The notes: a model not told the origin generated them from the letters alone. A stretch of DNA of 37,407 nt from Streptomyces sp. (GCF_019510245.1 NZ_JAEKKT010000186.1:1-37407), one strand, 5' to 3'. Numbered from the stretch's first letter, positions 16,378 to 23,750 are shown. Program-made: numbers and translations.

Positions 16378-16989
16378 ATGGACGCCAACGCCGACTCCCC
16401 CGCCCTGCATCTCGCCCAGGACCCTGAGGCCGACCGGTTCCTCAGCCGCAGCAGGCTCGCCGCGCTCACCGGCATGCTGCTCGACCAGCAGGTGCCGATG
16501 GAGTGGGCGTTCAAGGGGCCGGCGACCATCGCCAGGCGCATGGGCACGGACGACCTGGACGCCCACGAGATCGCCGCCCAGGACCCGGAGGCGTTCGCCG
16601 CGCTGCTCTCCGAGAAACCGGCCGTGCACCGGTACCCCGGCTCCATGGCGAAGAGAATCCAGCAGCTGTGCCAGTACCTCGTCGAGCACTACGACGGTGA
16701 CGCCGAGGGCATCTGGCGTGACGTCGACAGCGGGGCGGAGCTTCTCTCGCGGCTCCAGGAACTGCCCGGGTTCGGGAAGCAGAAGGCGCAGATCTTCCTG
16801 GCACTGCTGGGCAAGCAGCTCGGGGTGACGCCGAGGGGATGGCGGGAGGCGGCCGGGGCGTACGGGGAGGCTGCGGCGTACCGCTCGGTGGCCGACATCA
16901 CCGGGCCCGAGTCCCTGGCCAAGGTGCGGGCCCACAAGCAGGAGATGAAGGCGGCGGCGAAGGCCGCGAAGGGTGGCGCCAAGCCGTAG
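16378..16989 (+). CDS. HhH-GPD family DNA glycosylase
   Basis: The protein has 203 residues from ATG 16378. It contains RSRLAALTGMLLDQQVPMEW, typical of the N-terminal helical part of the glycosylase fold, then ELPGFGKQKAQIFLALLGKQ, a helix-hairpin-helix, and GWREAAGAYGEAAAYRSVAD. The C-terminus is Lys/Ala-rich. It is a small base-excision-repair-type protein; the usual catalytic Asp region (YRSVADI) is present but the base specificity is not clear. It diverges from the iron-regulated operon. Confidence 0.8.
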   Translation: MDANADSPALHLAQDPEADRFLSRSRLAALTGMLLDQQVPMEWAFKGPATIARRMGTDDLDAHEIAAQDPEAFAALLSEKPAVHRYPGSMAKRIQQLCQYLVEHYDGDAEGIWRDVDSGAELLSRLQELPGFGKQKAQIFLALLGKQLGVTPRGWREAAGAYGEAAAYRSVADITGPESLAKVRAHKQEMKAAAKAAKGGAKP

Positions 16990-17082
16990 GCGCGGCGGGC
17001 AGCGCGTCCGGGGTCTCCGGGGCGTCATCCGATCAGCCTCTCCCTGCTGGCACGTCCACCACCCCCGGTCTCAGCTGGAACC

Positions 17083-17733
17083 ATGACCGAGCCCCCCAGC
17101 ACCGGCCCCGCCGACGACGACCGGAAGGCGCACGCCACCGGCACCGCTCGGCATGAGCCCGAACCGCCCTTCGAGGGACCGCTGCACGCCCTCTCCCGGG
17201 CCGCCTGGCAGATCGTCCTGTTCACCGGGATCGCCTCCCTGATCCTCGGCGTCCTGGTCCTCGTCTGGCCCGGCGCCTCGCTGCTCGCCGCCGGCGTGCT
17301 CTTCGGCGTCTACCTGCTGATCGCCGGCGTCTTCCAGCTGATCGCGGCGTTCGGCACGCACCGGGCCACCTCACTGCGCGTGCTGGCCTTCATCAGCGGC
17401 GCGCTGATGATCCTGCTGGGCCTCTTCTGCTTCCGCGGCCCTCTGGAGTCGATCCTGCTGCTCGCCCTGTGGATCGGCATCGGCTGGCTGATCCGGGGGA
17501 TCACCCAGACCATGGCCGCGATCTCCGACGCCCGGATGCCGGCGCGGGGCTGGCAGATCTTCCTCGGGATCGTCACGTTCATCGCCGGCGTCGTGCTGAT
17601 CGTCTCGCCGTTCAAGTCGGTGGCGGTGCTCACCCTCGTCGCCGGTATCTGGCTGGTCGTCGTCGGCATCGTCGAGATCGTCACGGCGTTCGGCATCCGC
17701 GGCCGCGCCAAGCAGATCCCGCAGACCCTGTGA
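17083..17733 (+). CDS. HdeD/DUF308-family membrane protein
   Basis: The protein has 216 residues. About 45 polar residues are followed by six membrane helices arranged as repeated pairs, beginning WQIVLFTGIASLILGVLVLV and including LLAAGVLFGVYLLIAGVFQL, ILLGLFC, FLGIVTFIAGVVLIV and VAVLTLVAGIWLVVVGIVEI. The repeated GWQIxLGIxxxIxGxxLI pattern is typical of HdeD-like proteins, which in enterobacteria relate to acid stress; the actinobacterial role is unknown. A 20-bp palindrome follows 2 bases after its stop. Confidence 0.8.
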   Translation: MTEPPSTGPADDDRKAHATGTARHEPEPPFEGPLHALSRAAWQIVLFTGIASLILGVLVLVWPGASLLAAGVLFGVYLLIAGVFQLIAAFGTHRATSLRVLAFISGALMILLGLFCFRGPLESILLLALWIGIGWLIRGITQTMAAISDARMPARGWQIFLGIVTFIAGVVLIVSPFKSVAVLTLVAGIWLVVVGIVEIVTAFGIRGRAKQIPQTL

Positions 17734-17735
17734 AC

Positions 17736-17755
17736 GCCGGCCTCGCGAGGCCGGC
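17736..17755. terminator. Perfect 20-bp palindrome after the HdeD-like gene
   Basis: GCCGGCCTCGCGAGGCCGGC begins 2 bases after the stop codon. In RNA it would form a stem of up to 8-10 bp with almost no loop. It is a probable terminator, but it also merges into the 15-bp repeats that follow and could be a by-product of them. Confidence 0.4.
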
Positions 17756-17956
17756 CTCGCGAACGCCGGCCTCGCGAGCGCCCGCCTCGTGGACGCGGAC
17801 CTCGCGGGCGCGGGCTTCATGGGCGCGGGCTTCATGAGCGGCCCGGCCTTTGTCAGCGCCGCGGGCTTCGTGAGCGGCGCAGGCTTCGCGAGCGGCCCGG
17901 CCTTCCCGAGCGGCCCGGCCTTCCCGAGCGGCCCGAGCTTCCCGAGCGCCGCGGGG
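17750..17956 (+). repeat. 15-bp then 18-bp tandem repeat array, pentapeptide-repeat-like on the plus strand
   Basis: From 17750 the DNA repeats every 15 bp (six units). In one plus frame this reads AGLAN AGLAS ARLVD ADLAG AGFMG AGFMS, the A(D/N)LXX spacing of pentapeptide repeats. From 17831 it changes to seven 18-bp units of the type TTC-nnG-AGC-GGC-CCG-GCC. Other frames stay open, including minus-strand frames that read GPLGKA-like hexads. A frame from GTG 17789 to TGA 18097 would give 102 residues, but there is no ribosome site and the codon pattern follows the repeat, so I do not call a gene. Confidence 0.6.
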
Positions 17957-18102
17957 TCCGTGCGCACGGGCCCCACAGGCGCAGGCCCCCGTCGGCATCG
18001 CCCCGTCCGCTTCGTCAACCTCGCGCCCCGCAGGTACGCCGAGCGAGCGGATCTCGGGCCCCGCGCGATGAACACCGGCCACTCCGCGGGGAGATGACCG
18101 GC

Positions 18103-18447
18103 ATGAGCAGCGGTGTCCCGACCGGACGTCGCCCGCGGTCGGGCCCCGCCTGGCCGCGGGCGCTCGTGCTGCTGCTCGTCCTGCTGCTGGCCGGTGTCCC
18201 GACGGTGGCCGAGGCGCTCGCCGCAGCCGCCCCGGCCGTCTCGGCGGAGACCGTCGAGCACGACGTCCTCGACATCCCGCTGCGGCCACCCGCCCGTACC
18301 GTCCACCGCGCCGACGTACCCCAGTGCCCCGCGCCGCTCCCCGACCCGGCGCCCGCCGGCCTCGCGGACCGCCACCGTCCCCGCCCGACGGCGCCGCGGC
18401 CGCCGTACGCCACGCCCCTCCTGCGCACCGTGGTCCTGCGCTGCTGA
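18103..18447 (+). CDS. Small exported protein of unknown function
   Basis: ATG 18103 has GGGGAG 9 bases upstream; ATG 18094 is in frame but less well placed. The 114-residue product has a basic start, one hydrophobic helix (WPRALVLLLVLLLAGVPTVA, about 17-36) followed by AEALAAAAPAV, and a Pro/Arg-rich remainder ending LLRTVVLRC. It is probably secreted or membrane-anchored, with no recognised domain. A second small gene follows 58 bases later. Confidence 0.5.
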   Translation: MSSGVPTGRRPRSGPAWPRALVLLLVLLLAGVPTVAEALAAAAPAVSAETVEHDVLDIPLRPPARTVHRADVPQCPAPLPDPAPAGLADRHRPRPTAPRPPYATPLLRTVVLRC

Positions 18448-18505
18448 CCGACCGGCCTCCTCCGCACACCCCCAGGTCAGTCAGTTCTACGCAAGGAACA
18501 CAGTC

Positions 18506-18640
18506 ATGTCCTCAGACCCGTACGCGGTCCTGCGCGCCCTGCTGCGCGCGGAAGCCGTGCGCAGCACGCCGAAGCCGGAGACGAAGACGGCCGAACCGCC
18601 GAGGCCGCGGCCGCGGCCGCAGGAGCAGAAACGCGGTTGA
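18506..18640 (+). CDS. Small hypothetical protein (44 aa)
   Basis: AAGGAA lies about 8 bases before ATG 18506. The product begins MSSDPYAVLRALLRAEAVRS, an amphipathic helix, and ends in a charged Pro/Arg-rich tail (PRPRPRPQEQKRG). I recall short proteins starting DPYAVLRALLRAEA as recurrent in Streptomyces, but no function is known to me. Confidence 0.5.
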   Translation: MSSDPYAVLRALLRAEAVRSTPKPETKTAEPPRPRPRPQEQKRG

Positions 18641-18681
18641 TCCCGTGGAGCCGGGCCGGGTGCCCCGTGCGGGCGCCCGGC

Positions 18682-19222
18682 TCACCGGCGTCGGCGGGCC
18701 GTACCGAACAGCGACCGGGTGATCTCACGGCCGAGTTGCGTACCCACCGACCGGGCGAGGGACCTGAACATCCCGCTGCTGACCACCTGTTCGACCAGCG
18801 ACGGTTCCTCGGCCCCGGCCTTCGCCGCTTTCGGGGCCCCCGGTTCGGCGGCCGGCGCCCGGTGCAGCTTCTCGTACGCCGATTCCCGGTCCACAGCCTG
18901 TGCATAACGCCCGTGGATGGCGGACCCTCGCACCGCCCCCGCCCGCGGCGACCGGCCCCATCAGGGACTCGGGGGCCCGCAGCCGGGTCGCCGCCACCGG
19001 TGTCGGGGCGCCCGTCTCGCCGAGCACGGTCACCACGGCCTCGCCGATGCCGAGCCCTGTGAGCAGCTCCTCGAGGTCGTACGACGACTTCGGGAAGGTC
19101 TGCACGGTGGCCCGCAGCGCCTTCTGGTCCTCCGGGGTGAAGGCCCTGAGCGCGTGCTGGACGCGGTTGCCGAGCTGGCCGAGGACGTCGGACGGTACGT
19201 CCTTCGGGGTCTGGGTGACGAA
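18682..19222 (-). pseudogene. 3' portion of the disrupted HerA-like/DUF853 ATPase gene
   Basis: On the minus strand the frame from the element boundary reads FVTQTPKDVPSDVLGQLGNR, then VQHALRAFTPEDQKALRATV and RLRAPESLMGPV, the usual C-terminal half of DUF853 ATPases (compare E. coli YjgR). After MGPVAAGG a +1 slip in a run of G's near 18,937 puts the true C-terminus (GSAIHGRYAQAVDRESAYEK, then SVGTQLGREITRSLFGT) into another frame, ending at 18682. The piece has lost its own promoter and start codon; a GTG at 19240 supplied by the element could start it. It is the downstream partner of the ORF at 26185-27240. Confidence 0.9.
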
Positions 19223-19246
19223 TGCTTCTGTCACTTCCACCCTATG
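19205..19246. other. attL of the integrated element
   Basis: Host sequence GGTCTGGGTGACG ends at the AA dinucleotide 19221-19222, after which the sequence is element-derived: TGCTTC, then a right attP arm ending CCCTATG at 19240-19246. The boundary comes from restoring the conserved ATPase reading (GVF-F-VTQTPKD) across both junctions. The extent of the B arm is not known. Confidence 0.8.
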
Positions 19247-19350
19247 TTTTCGACCAGCAGGTTCGCGGCCTCTTCCCCTGAAATGAAGCCTACGGCTCCC
19301 CCGAAGGTCGACAGGTACAGCAAGGTCGCCCGGATGGTCGACCGTAGCCG

Positions 19351-19356
19351 TACGCT
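19351..19356 (+). promoter_or_regulatory. Possible -10 box for a leaderless XRE-regulator transcript
   Basis: TACGCT (TAnnnT) lies 6 bases before ATG 19363 and no Shine-Dalgarno sequence is visible, suggesting that transcription starts at the start codon. Upstream, GGTCGAC occurs at 19306-19312 and 19336-19342 and GGTCG at 19324, possible operator half-sites for the regulator itself. Confidence 0.4.
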
Positions 19357-19362
19357 CGAATC

Positions 19363-20550
19363 ATGAGCGCCGACATTGGCAAGCGGCTTCAGGAGGTACG
19401 CAAGCGACGCGGTATGACGCAGCGTCAGCTTGCGAGCGAGTCCGGCGTGTCCCTGTCCTTGATCAGGAAGCTGGAGCAAGGGGAGCGTGCTGACACGCGC
19501 CTGGAGACCGCGCGCCAACTGGCCCACGCGCTACGGGTACCTACGACGAACCTCCTCTCCGAACACGAGGACGAGGACGAGCCGGAAGCGGCACCGGGGG
19601 CTGATGATCGGTGGGAAGCCGTCCGGCGCGCGCTCGTGGCCCCTGTCCAGGCGGACGGGGTGGCCGAAGAGCCGACCGTGAACGGCGTGCAGGACGCCCT
19701 GGAATCGGCCCTCCCGCTCTTCTCCGGAGATCGGTTCGCAGAGCTGAGCGTGATCCTCCCGCCGTTGCTGCGGGACGCCGATCTCGTCGCCGAGAGCGGC
19801 CCGGAGGGGCGAGCAGTGCGCGTCCGGCTCTCCCAGCTCACAGGCTGGTTGCTCACCCAGACACGGCAGTTCGGGGCGGCGGACGTCGCCCTGTCCCGGT
19901 CCCTGGAGGAGTCTTCAGACCGACTCCAGGCGGCGGCGACGGTGAATACACAGTGCTGGCTCCTGCTGCGGCGCGGTCGACTGGCTGAGGCGCGGGAGCT
20001 CGCGACTCGGTGGGCTGATGAGGTGGAGCCTCGCATCTCGCGAGCGACTCCTGCGGAGCTGAGCGCGTGGGGCTGGCTGCTGCTGCGGGCCTCCGCTGCC
20101 GCGATCCGCGACAACCGGTCCGGAGAGGCCGAAGACGCCTTGCGCTACGCGAACTCGGCGGCGGTCGCGATGGGCCGGGAGTTCGCTCCCCGTGATGACT
20201 TCTTGCAGGCGTTCGGGCCAGTCACAGTGGCGTTGAAGCGGGCGGAGAACGCCATGATCGTCGACAAGCCCGACCTGGTGCTCAAGCTCTCGGCGCGCAT
20301 CCCGACGGGTGGCATGCGGCCCACCTCCAACAACCGCAACCGTCATCTCCTCGACGTTGCGGAGGCGCATGCCCGGTCGCGTGACTACGCGAAGACGGTT
20401 GAGGTCTTGCAAGGCATTCGTGCGGATGCTCCGCAGTGGCTGCCGAATCAGCGGTACGCACGGGACATCTTCAACCGGGTGATCGCACGTCGGCGGACGC
20501 TCACACCTGAGATGCGGGACCTTGCCGATGCGATCGGAGTGCCCGTGTGA
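19363..20550 (+). CDS. XRE-family regulator with C-terminal TPR-like helical domain
   Basis: The protein has 395 residues. The N-terminal helix-turn-helix is clear (IGKRLQEVRKRRGMTQRQLA, then SGVSLSLIRKLEQGER, about 4-65). An acidic linker (EHEDEDEPEAAPGADD) leads to a long helical region with TPR-like spacing, for example LTGWLLTQTRQFGAADVALS, LLRRGRLAEARELATRWAD and LLDVAEAHARSRDYAKTVEV. It resembles Streptomyces regulators that bind a ligand or peptide in the TPR part. In this element it is the first gene after attL and probably controls the genes to its right. It could also be cargo acting on the host. Confidence 0.8.
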   Translation: MSADIGKRLQEVRKRRGMTQRQLASESGVSLSLIRKLEQGERADTRLETARQLAHALRVPTTNLLSEHEDEDEPEAAPGADDRWEAVRRALVAPVQADGVAEEPTVNGVQDALESALPLFSGDRFAELSVILPPLLRDADLVAESGPEGRAVRVRLSQLTGWLLTQTRQFGAADVALSRSLEESSDRLQAAATVNTQCWLLLRRGRLAEARELATRWADEVEPRISRATPAELSAWGWLLLRASAAAIRDNRSGEAEDALRYANSAAVAMGREFAPRDDFLQAFGPVTVALKRAENAMIVDKPDLVLKLSARIPTGGMRPTSNNRNRHLLDVAEAHARSRDYAKTVEVLQGIRADAPQWLPNQRYARDIFNRVIARRRTLTPEMRDLADAIGVPV

Positions 20551-20628
20551 CCCTGTGTGGTACTTCCGGCCGACCCTCTGCCGAAGTGCCATTGAGGTGT
20601 GTTCACTCTGCTACGTAGCGTCATTGGC

Positions 20629-20871
20629 ATGGCGACTCAAGGCAGAAGAGCAGAGACGGCCGTCCCTGAGAGCGGAGAGCTGATCTACGATCCGGCGACG
20701 CGCACGGTGGGTGAGTACCAGGGCACAGCCGGGCCGTACGCGATGCTCCGCCCGGTGGGCGGTGGCCGCGAGTGGGAAGCGGACCTGGCGCAGATCCGTC
20801 CGGCTACGCGTGAGGAGCGGTTAAGCGCGGGTGTGAAGGCAGCCAACCTGCGAACGGCGCGGGGCCTGTGA
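20629..20871 (+). CDS. Small conserved element protein
   Basis: The protein has 80 residues from ATG 20629; an in-frame GTG at 20599 would add ten. It reads MATQGRRAETAVPESGELIY, then DPATRTVGEYQGTAGPYAML and GGGREWEADLAQIRPATREE. I recall closely similar short proteins next to XRE regulators in Streptomyces, but know of no function. It has no membrane segment. Its stop overlaps the next gene (GTGA). Confidence 0.6.
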   Translation: MATQGRRAETAVPESGELIYDPATRTVGEYQGTAGPYAMLRPVGGGREWEADLAQIRPATREERLSAGVKAANLRTARGL

Positions 20872-21104
20872 GCGCGCGTTCGGTCATCCGTCACGAGACG
20901 TGGACGCTGGAGCCGGACCGGGAGCCTGATGCGGAGCCGACCGTGTACGCGATGGAGTGCGCGGTGTGTGGTGAGTCCTCGGACAGCAGTAAGGACTTCG
21001 CGAACGGACAGAGCTGGGTGATGAGGCACTGCGGGCAGAACCCGTCGCACCACACCTTCCGCGAGATCATCACCCGTCCGTGGCGTACCTGGCGTCACGC
21101 GTGA
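20868..21104 (+). CDS. Small zinc-ribbon-like protein
   Basis: The protein has 78 residues from GTG 20868, which overlaps the previous stop by 4 bp. It contains ECAVCGESSDSS followed by MRHCGQNPSHHTFREI, a Cys-x2-Cys and Cys/His arrangement that could hold one zinc ion. The ending REIITRPWRTWRH recurs in homologues I recall (DUF7848-like). It is co-translated with both neighbours. Confidence 0.6.
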   Translation: MSARSVIRHETWTLEPDREPDAEPTVYAMECAVCGESSDSSKDFANGQSWVMRHCGQNPSHHTFREIITRPWRTWRHA

Positions 21105-21223
21105 TGCGCCGCGTGCTGAGCTGGTTGGGCCGCTTCGCCGGACCGCAGTTCATCATCACCGTTTCGGGCTCATGCGGCTTCGTGCTGGGCGTCGCTGCCG
21201 CGTCCGGCTCCGCGATCCCCTAG
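21104..21223 (+). CDS. Very small membrane protein (39 aa)
   Basis: ATG 21104 shares a base with the preceding stop (TGATG), so translation is probably coupled. The product reads MRRVLSWLGRFAGPQFIITV, then SGSCGFVLGVAAASGSAIP: a basic start and a single hydrophobic segment. Its position resembles the small membrane spd-type genes of actinobacterial plasmids, but similarity cannot be judged at this length. Confidence 0.5.
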   Translation: MRRVLSWLGRFAGPQFIITVSGSCGFVLGVAAASGSAIP

Positions 21224-21328
21224 ACACCCGTCCCCGCCGGTCGTAGCTGATCGAGGTTTCCCCGACTCCGAGAAGCCCTGGCGGGGGCGGGCCTTCGCCC
21301 TGGTGGTGGTGCGCTGTGGGCACGCCGC

Positions 21329-21495
21329 CGGCCGTAGAGGCTTTTGGGCGGGAGCTGCCATGGGGCGAGTGAACAGGGGGCCTTACGCTGCCCCGGCGGA
21401 TCGGGCAGTCTTTGGGACCTGCCCGCATTAGCCCGATCGGCCCCCTGTTCTTCGAGGCTCGCCCCATGGTGGCTGCCTAAAAGCCTCGTAGGCCG
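21329..21495. repeat. Large imperfect inverted repeat (foldback) with alternative inner hairpins
   Basis: The arms at 21329-21382 and 21439-21495 pair over about 41 bp in blocks, the longest being CCATGGGGCGAG and GAACAGGGGGCC with their complements. The loop can form either GATCGGGC/GCCCGATC (21399-21406 with 21431-21438) or GGGCAG/CTGCCC (21403-21408 with 21419-21424). Both use the same GGGC, so they exclude each other. It is a candidate single-strand origin or structured RNA. Confidence 0.7.
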
Positions 21496-21720
21496 TCGGC
21501 CCCCGCCCAGGAGGGTGAACCTCGCTACGCCCCCTCGGGCGGGGGAGGGTCTGCCTGATGTCGCCTGGGACAGATTCTTGTGCTGGTCGGTGAGGGGGCT
21601 TGGGCGGGTTGGTAGGCGAGCTGCTGGAGGCTGTGAGCCACGGGCCAGGGTCCCCGGGATGTGTGCGGGCACGGTGGGCCGTGCTAGATCTGGCGCACGT
21701 CTCCGGGATCGCGTGGTGCC

Positions 21721-21815
21721 CGCCGGGGCGGCGGCGCCCCGGACCGGACCGGCCGAAGGCCGCATGCCGGGCCGGGGTGCGACAAGCCGCCCCGGCGGCG
21801 CGCCGAAGGCGCGCC
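21721..21815. repeat. Second inverted-repeat cluster of the element
   Basis: CGCCGGGGCGGC (21721-21732) and its perfect complement (21786-21797) enclose 53 bases with further near-complementary GC tracts. A GGCGCGCC-GAA-GGCGCGCC hairpin follows directly (21797-21815). Both could extrude as cruciforms. Confidence 0.65.
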
Positions 21816-22136
21816 TGGAAGAAGTAAAGCCAGATTCCGCCACGCCCTGAACCGCTGCCCGTTCCTCTTCCCGCTGGGCGCATGGCGCGAGGCGCAGCCG
21901 GTCGAGCAGACACGCTCGGCCACCGCATCCGGATCCGGGAAACCCTCGTCCTGGCCACGCATCCAGATGCCTGCTCCCCGGCGGTAATTCGGTTGACATA
22001 CCACCCCCGCCCGGAGTTGGGCACCTGCTGAGGTGATTCCCGCTCCGGTCGATTTCGGTACGGAATACCTGTCGCCCCCGGCGATCAGATGGGACTTCGC
22101 CCCGAAAAACCACGGGCCTCTGTCGGCGGCAACTCA

Positions 22137-22142
22137 TATAAT
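22137..22142 (+). promoter_or_regulatory. Possible -10 element upstream of repSA
   Basis: A perfect TATAAT in locally AT-rich sequence, 80 bases upstream of the first strong ribosome site. No good -35 is seen at 17 bp, so an activator or extended contacts may be needed. Confidence 0.35.
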
Positions 22143-22216
22143 TCGAAGGCAAGTTGGCTGCGCCTGATCAGGGCGTACGCAGGATAAGCGCCCTGTAAGC
22201 GCAAAGGAGAGAAGCC

Positions 22217-22396
22217 ATGGACACCCGCTACCTACTTCCCGATTTCAGGCTCTGGAGGCCGCGTCATGTCTGCCGAATCCGGCAACAGCATCACACGCAA
22301 AACCCGCCCGTCCGTCGTATCGTCCGTTCTGGCCGAGCGTTCCGACGTGCTGGCGCGCGAACAACGTCTGCAAGCTCTCTCAGAGGTGGACCGTGA
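22217..22396 (+). CDS. Short ORF overlapping the repSA start (possible leader)
   Basis: AAAGGAGAG, the best ribosome site in the element, lies just before ATG 22217. The 59-codon frame (MDTRYLLPDFRLWRPRHVCR...) runs into and past the repSA start at 22266 in another frame, ending at TGA 22396. The product has no recognised domain. It could be a leader whose translation opens or competes with the repSA site; the first 17 codons alone may matter. Confidence 0.35.
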   Translation: MDTRYLLPDFRLWRPRHVCRIRQQHHTQNPPVRRIVRSGRAFRRAGARTTSASSLRGGP

Positions 22397-23750
22397 CCGT
22401 ATACGGCTCATCAACGATCCGCTCTTTTCACGCTGGCAAGAGCAGATCAAAGCTATTGGCGGCTGCGCCAACCCCATTTACCTGTCCGGGTCCACGGTCA
22501 CCCGCGATGCCGTCACAGGTGAGGTGATCTCGTCCTACTCGACCGCTGGGGAGCCCGGTGAGCGACTGGCCGTGCGCTGCCGTAACCGGCGTGCCTCGGT
22601 GTGTGAGCCGTGCTCCCGCCTGCATGCCGGGGACACCTTCCAACTCGTCCGTGCGGGCCTGTCCGGCGGCAAGGGTGTGCCCGACGCGGTGAGCGAGCGG
22701 CCCCGGCTGTTCGTCACCCTGACCGCCCCGTCATTCGGGCCGGTGCATCGCGTGCTCGACGGGGAACACTGCCGACCCCGCCGGGATGATCCGCGCTGTG
22801 AGCATGCGCGGCGGCTCGGCTGCGGCCTGGTGCACACCGAGGACGACCCGCTGGTCGGCCTGCCACTGTGCCCGGACTGCTACGACTACACAGGCCATGT
22901 GCTGTGGCACGCGCATGCCGGGCGGCTGTGGGACCGGTTCACCACTGCCGTGCGTCGCCATCTGGCCTCGGCCGGTGGGGTACCACGCTCGAAGCTCGCT
23001 GACCACCTGGTGGTGTCCTTCGCCAAGGTCGCCGAGTTCCAACGGCGCGCGGCCGTACACTTCCGTGCCGTCGTACGGCTGGACGGTCCGGCCGGTCCCG
23101 GCTCGTCCGCTCCGGCCTGGGCCACAGAAGACCTGCTCTTGGACGGGGTCGAGCATGCCGCCGCGTCCACCTTCGTCACGGTGCCGGACTCCGACGCCTA
23201 CGGCACCGAAAGGCTGGGCTGGGGCGGGCAGTTCGACGCCCACCCCATTCGGCCCCTCCCCGATGGTGACGTCCCGTCAGATGTAGCGGTCGCTGGGTAC
23301 GTGGCCAAGTACGTCACCAAGGGCGCGGCCGAGACGGCGGCCGGGCTGGACTACCGGGTCGCCAGCCCGGAAGAGATCCGTACAGCGGTCGTCAACAGCC
23401 ATGTACGCGCCCTCATGGGTACCTGCTGGCGCCTGGGTGGCCTGGCCGAACTGCAACACCTCCGGCTGCGTACCTGGGCTCACAGCCTCGGCTACCGGGG
23501 CCACATCCTCACCAAGTCCCGCCGCTACTCCACCACGTACGGCGCACTGCGTGCCGACCGCGCTGAACACCAAAGGGGCGACACGCGGAGGGAAGAGGAC
23601 ATGGTCACGGAATCCACCTGGCGCTTCGTCGGCTCCGGCTACACCCCCGGGGAAACCGGGATCGCTGTCGGAATCGCCGAAGACCATGCCTTGAACCGCC
23701 GACTCGCCCGCGAGGCGATGGAAGGTGAAGGGCGGTGGTCGAGTGATTGA
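22266..23750 (+). CDS. repSA: RepSA-type replication initiator (rolling circle)
   Basis: The protein has 494 residues from ATG 22266, with GGAGG 9 bases upstream. The N-terminus contains LINDPLFSRWQEQIKAIGGC and cysteine clusters (CRNRRASVCEPC at 105-116; later CEHARRLGC and LCPDC) of a zinc-binding region. PRLFVTLTAPSFGPVH (about 146-161) and FQRRAAVHFRAVVRLDG carry the motifs of the family, and GYVAKYVTKGA (about 344-354) includes the conserved Tyr and Lys near the predicted nicking site. This is the initiator of pSAM2-like elements, which nicks the origin for replication of the excised circle. Its stop overlaps the start of the Gp3-like gene, so the two are coupled. Confidence 0.85.
   Translation: MSAESGNSITRKTRPSVVSSVLAERSDVLAREQRLQALSEVDRDRIRLINDPLFSRWQEQIKAIGGCANPIYLSGSTVTRDAVTGEVISSYSTAGEPGERLAVRCRNRRASVCEPCSRLHAGDTFQLVRAGLSGGKGVPDAVSERPRLFVTLTAPSFGPVHRVLDGEHCRPRRDDPRCEHARRLGCGLVHTEDDPLVGLPLCPDCYDYTGHVLWHAHAGRLWDRFTTAVRRHLASAGGVPRSKLADHLVVSFAKVAEFQRRAAVHFRAVVRLDGPAGPGSSAPAWATEDLLLDGVEHAAASTFVTVPDSDAYGTERLGWGGQFDAHPIRPLPDGDVPSDVAVAGYVAKYVTKGAAETAAGLDYRVASPEEIRTAVVNSHVRALMGTCWRLGGLAELQHLRLRTWAHSLGYRGHILTKSRRYSTTYGALRADRAEHQRGDTRREEDMVTESTWRFVGSGYTPGETGIAVGIAEDHALNRRLAREAMEGEGRWSSD

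Larger units (their letters stand above)
21224..22216. other. About 1 kb non-coding region of the element, candidate origin / transfer locus
   Basis: No convincing gene on either strand. It holds a 167-base foldback (21329-21495), a GCCCCCGCCC/GGGCGGGGG pair (about 21498-21545), a second inverted-repeat cluster (21721-21815), and upstream of repSA a TATAAT-like box at 22137-22142. Rolling-circle replicons need a double-strand origin, a structured single-strand origin and, if mobilizable, a cis transfer site. This is the only space in the element for them. Confidence 0.5.

Noticed and set aside
17750..17956. CRISPR array
   Set aside because: Repeats are contiguous with no unique spacers and no cas genes are present; no CRISPR was seen anywhere in the window.
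17371..18375. Minus-strand open frame with GPLGKA/APLTKP hexads
   Set aside because: The frame exists because the 18-bp repeat keeps it open and it runs antisense through the HdeD-like gene; no start site or domain.
21344..21850. 168-codon open frame in the element's non-coding region
   Set aside because: It runs through both inverted-repeat clusters, has no ribosome site and its translation has no recognisable features.
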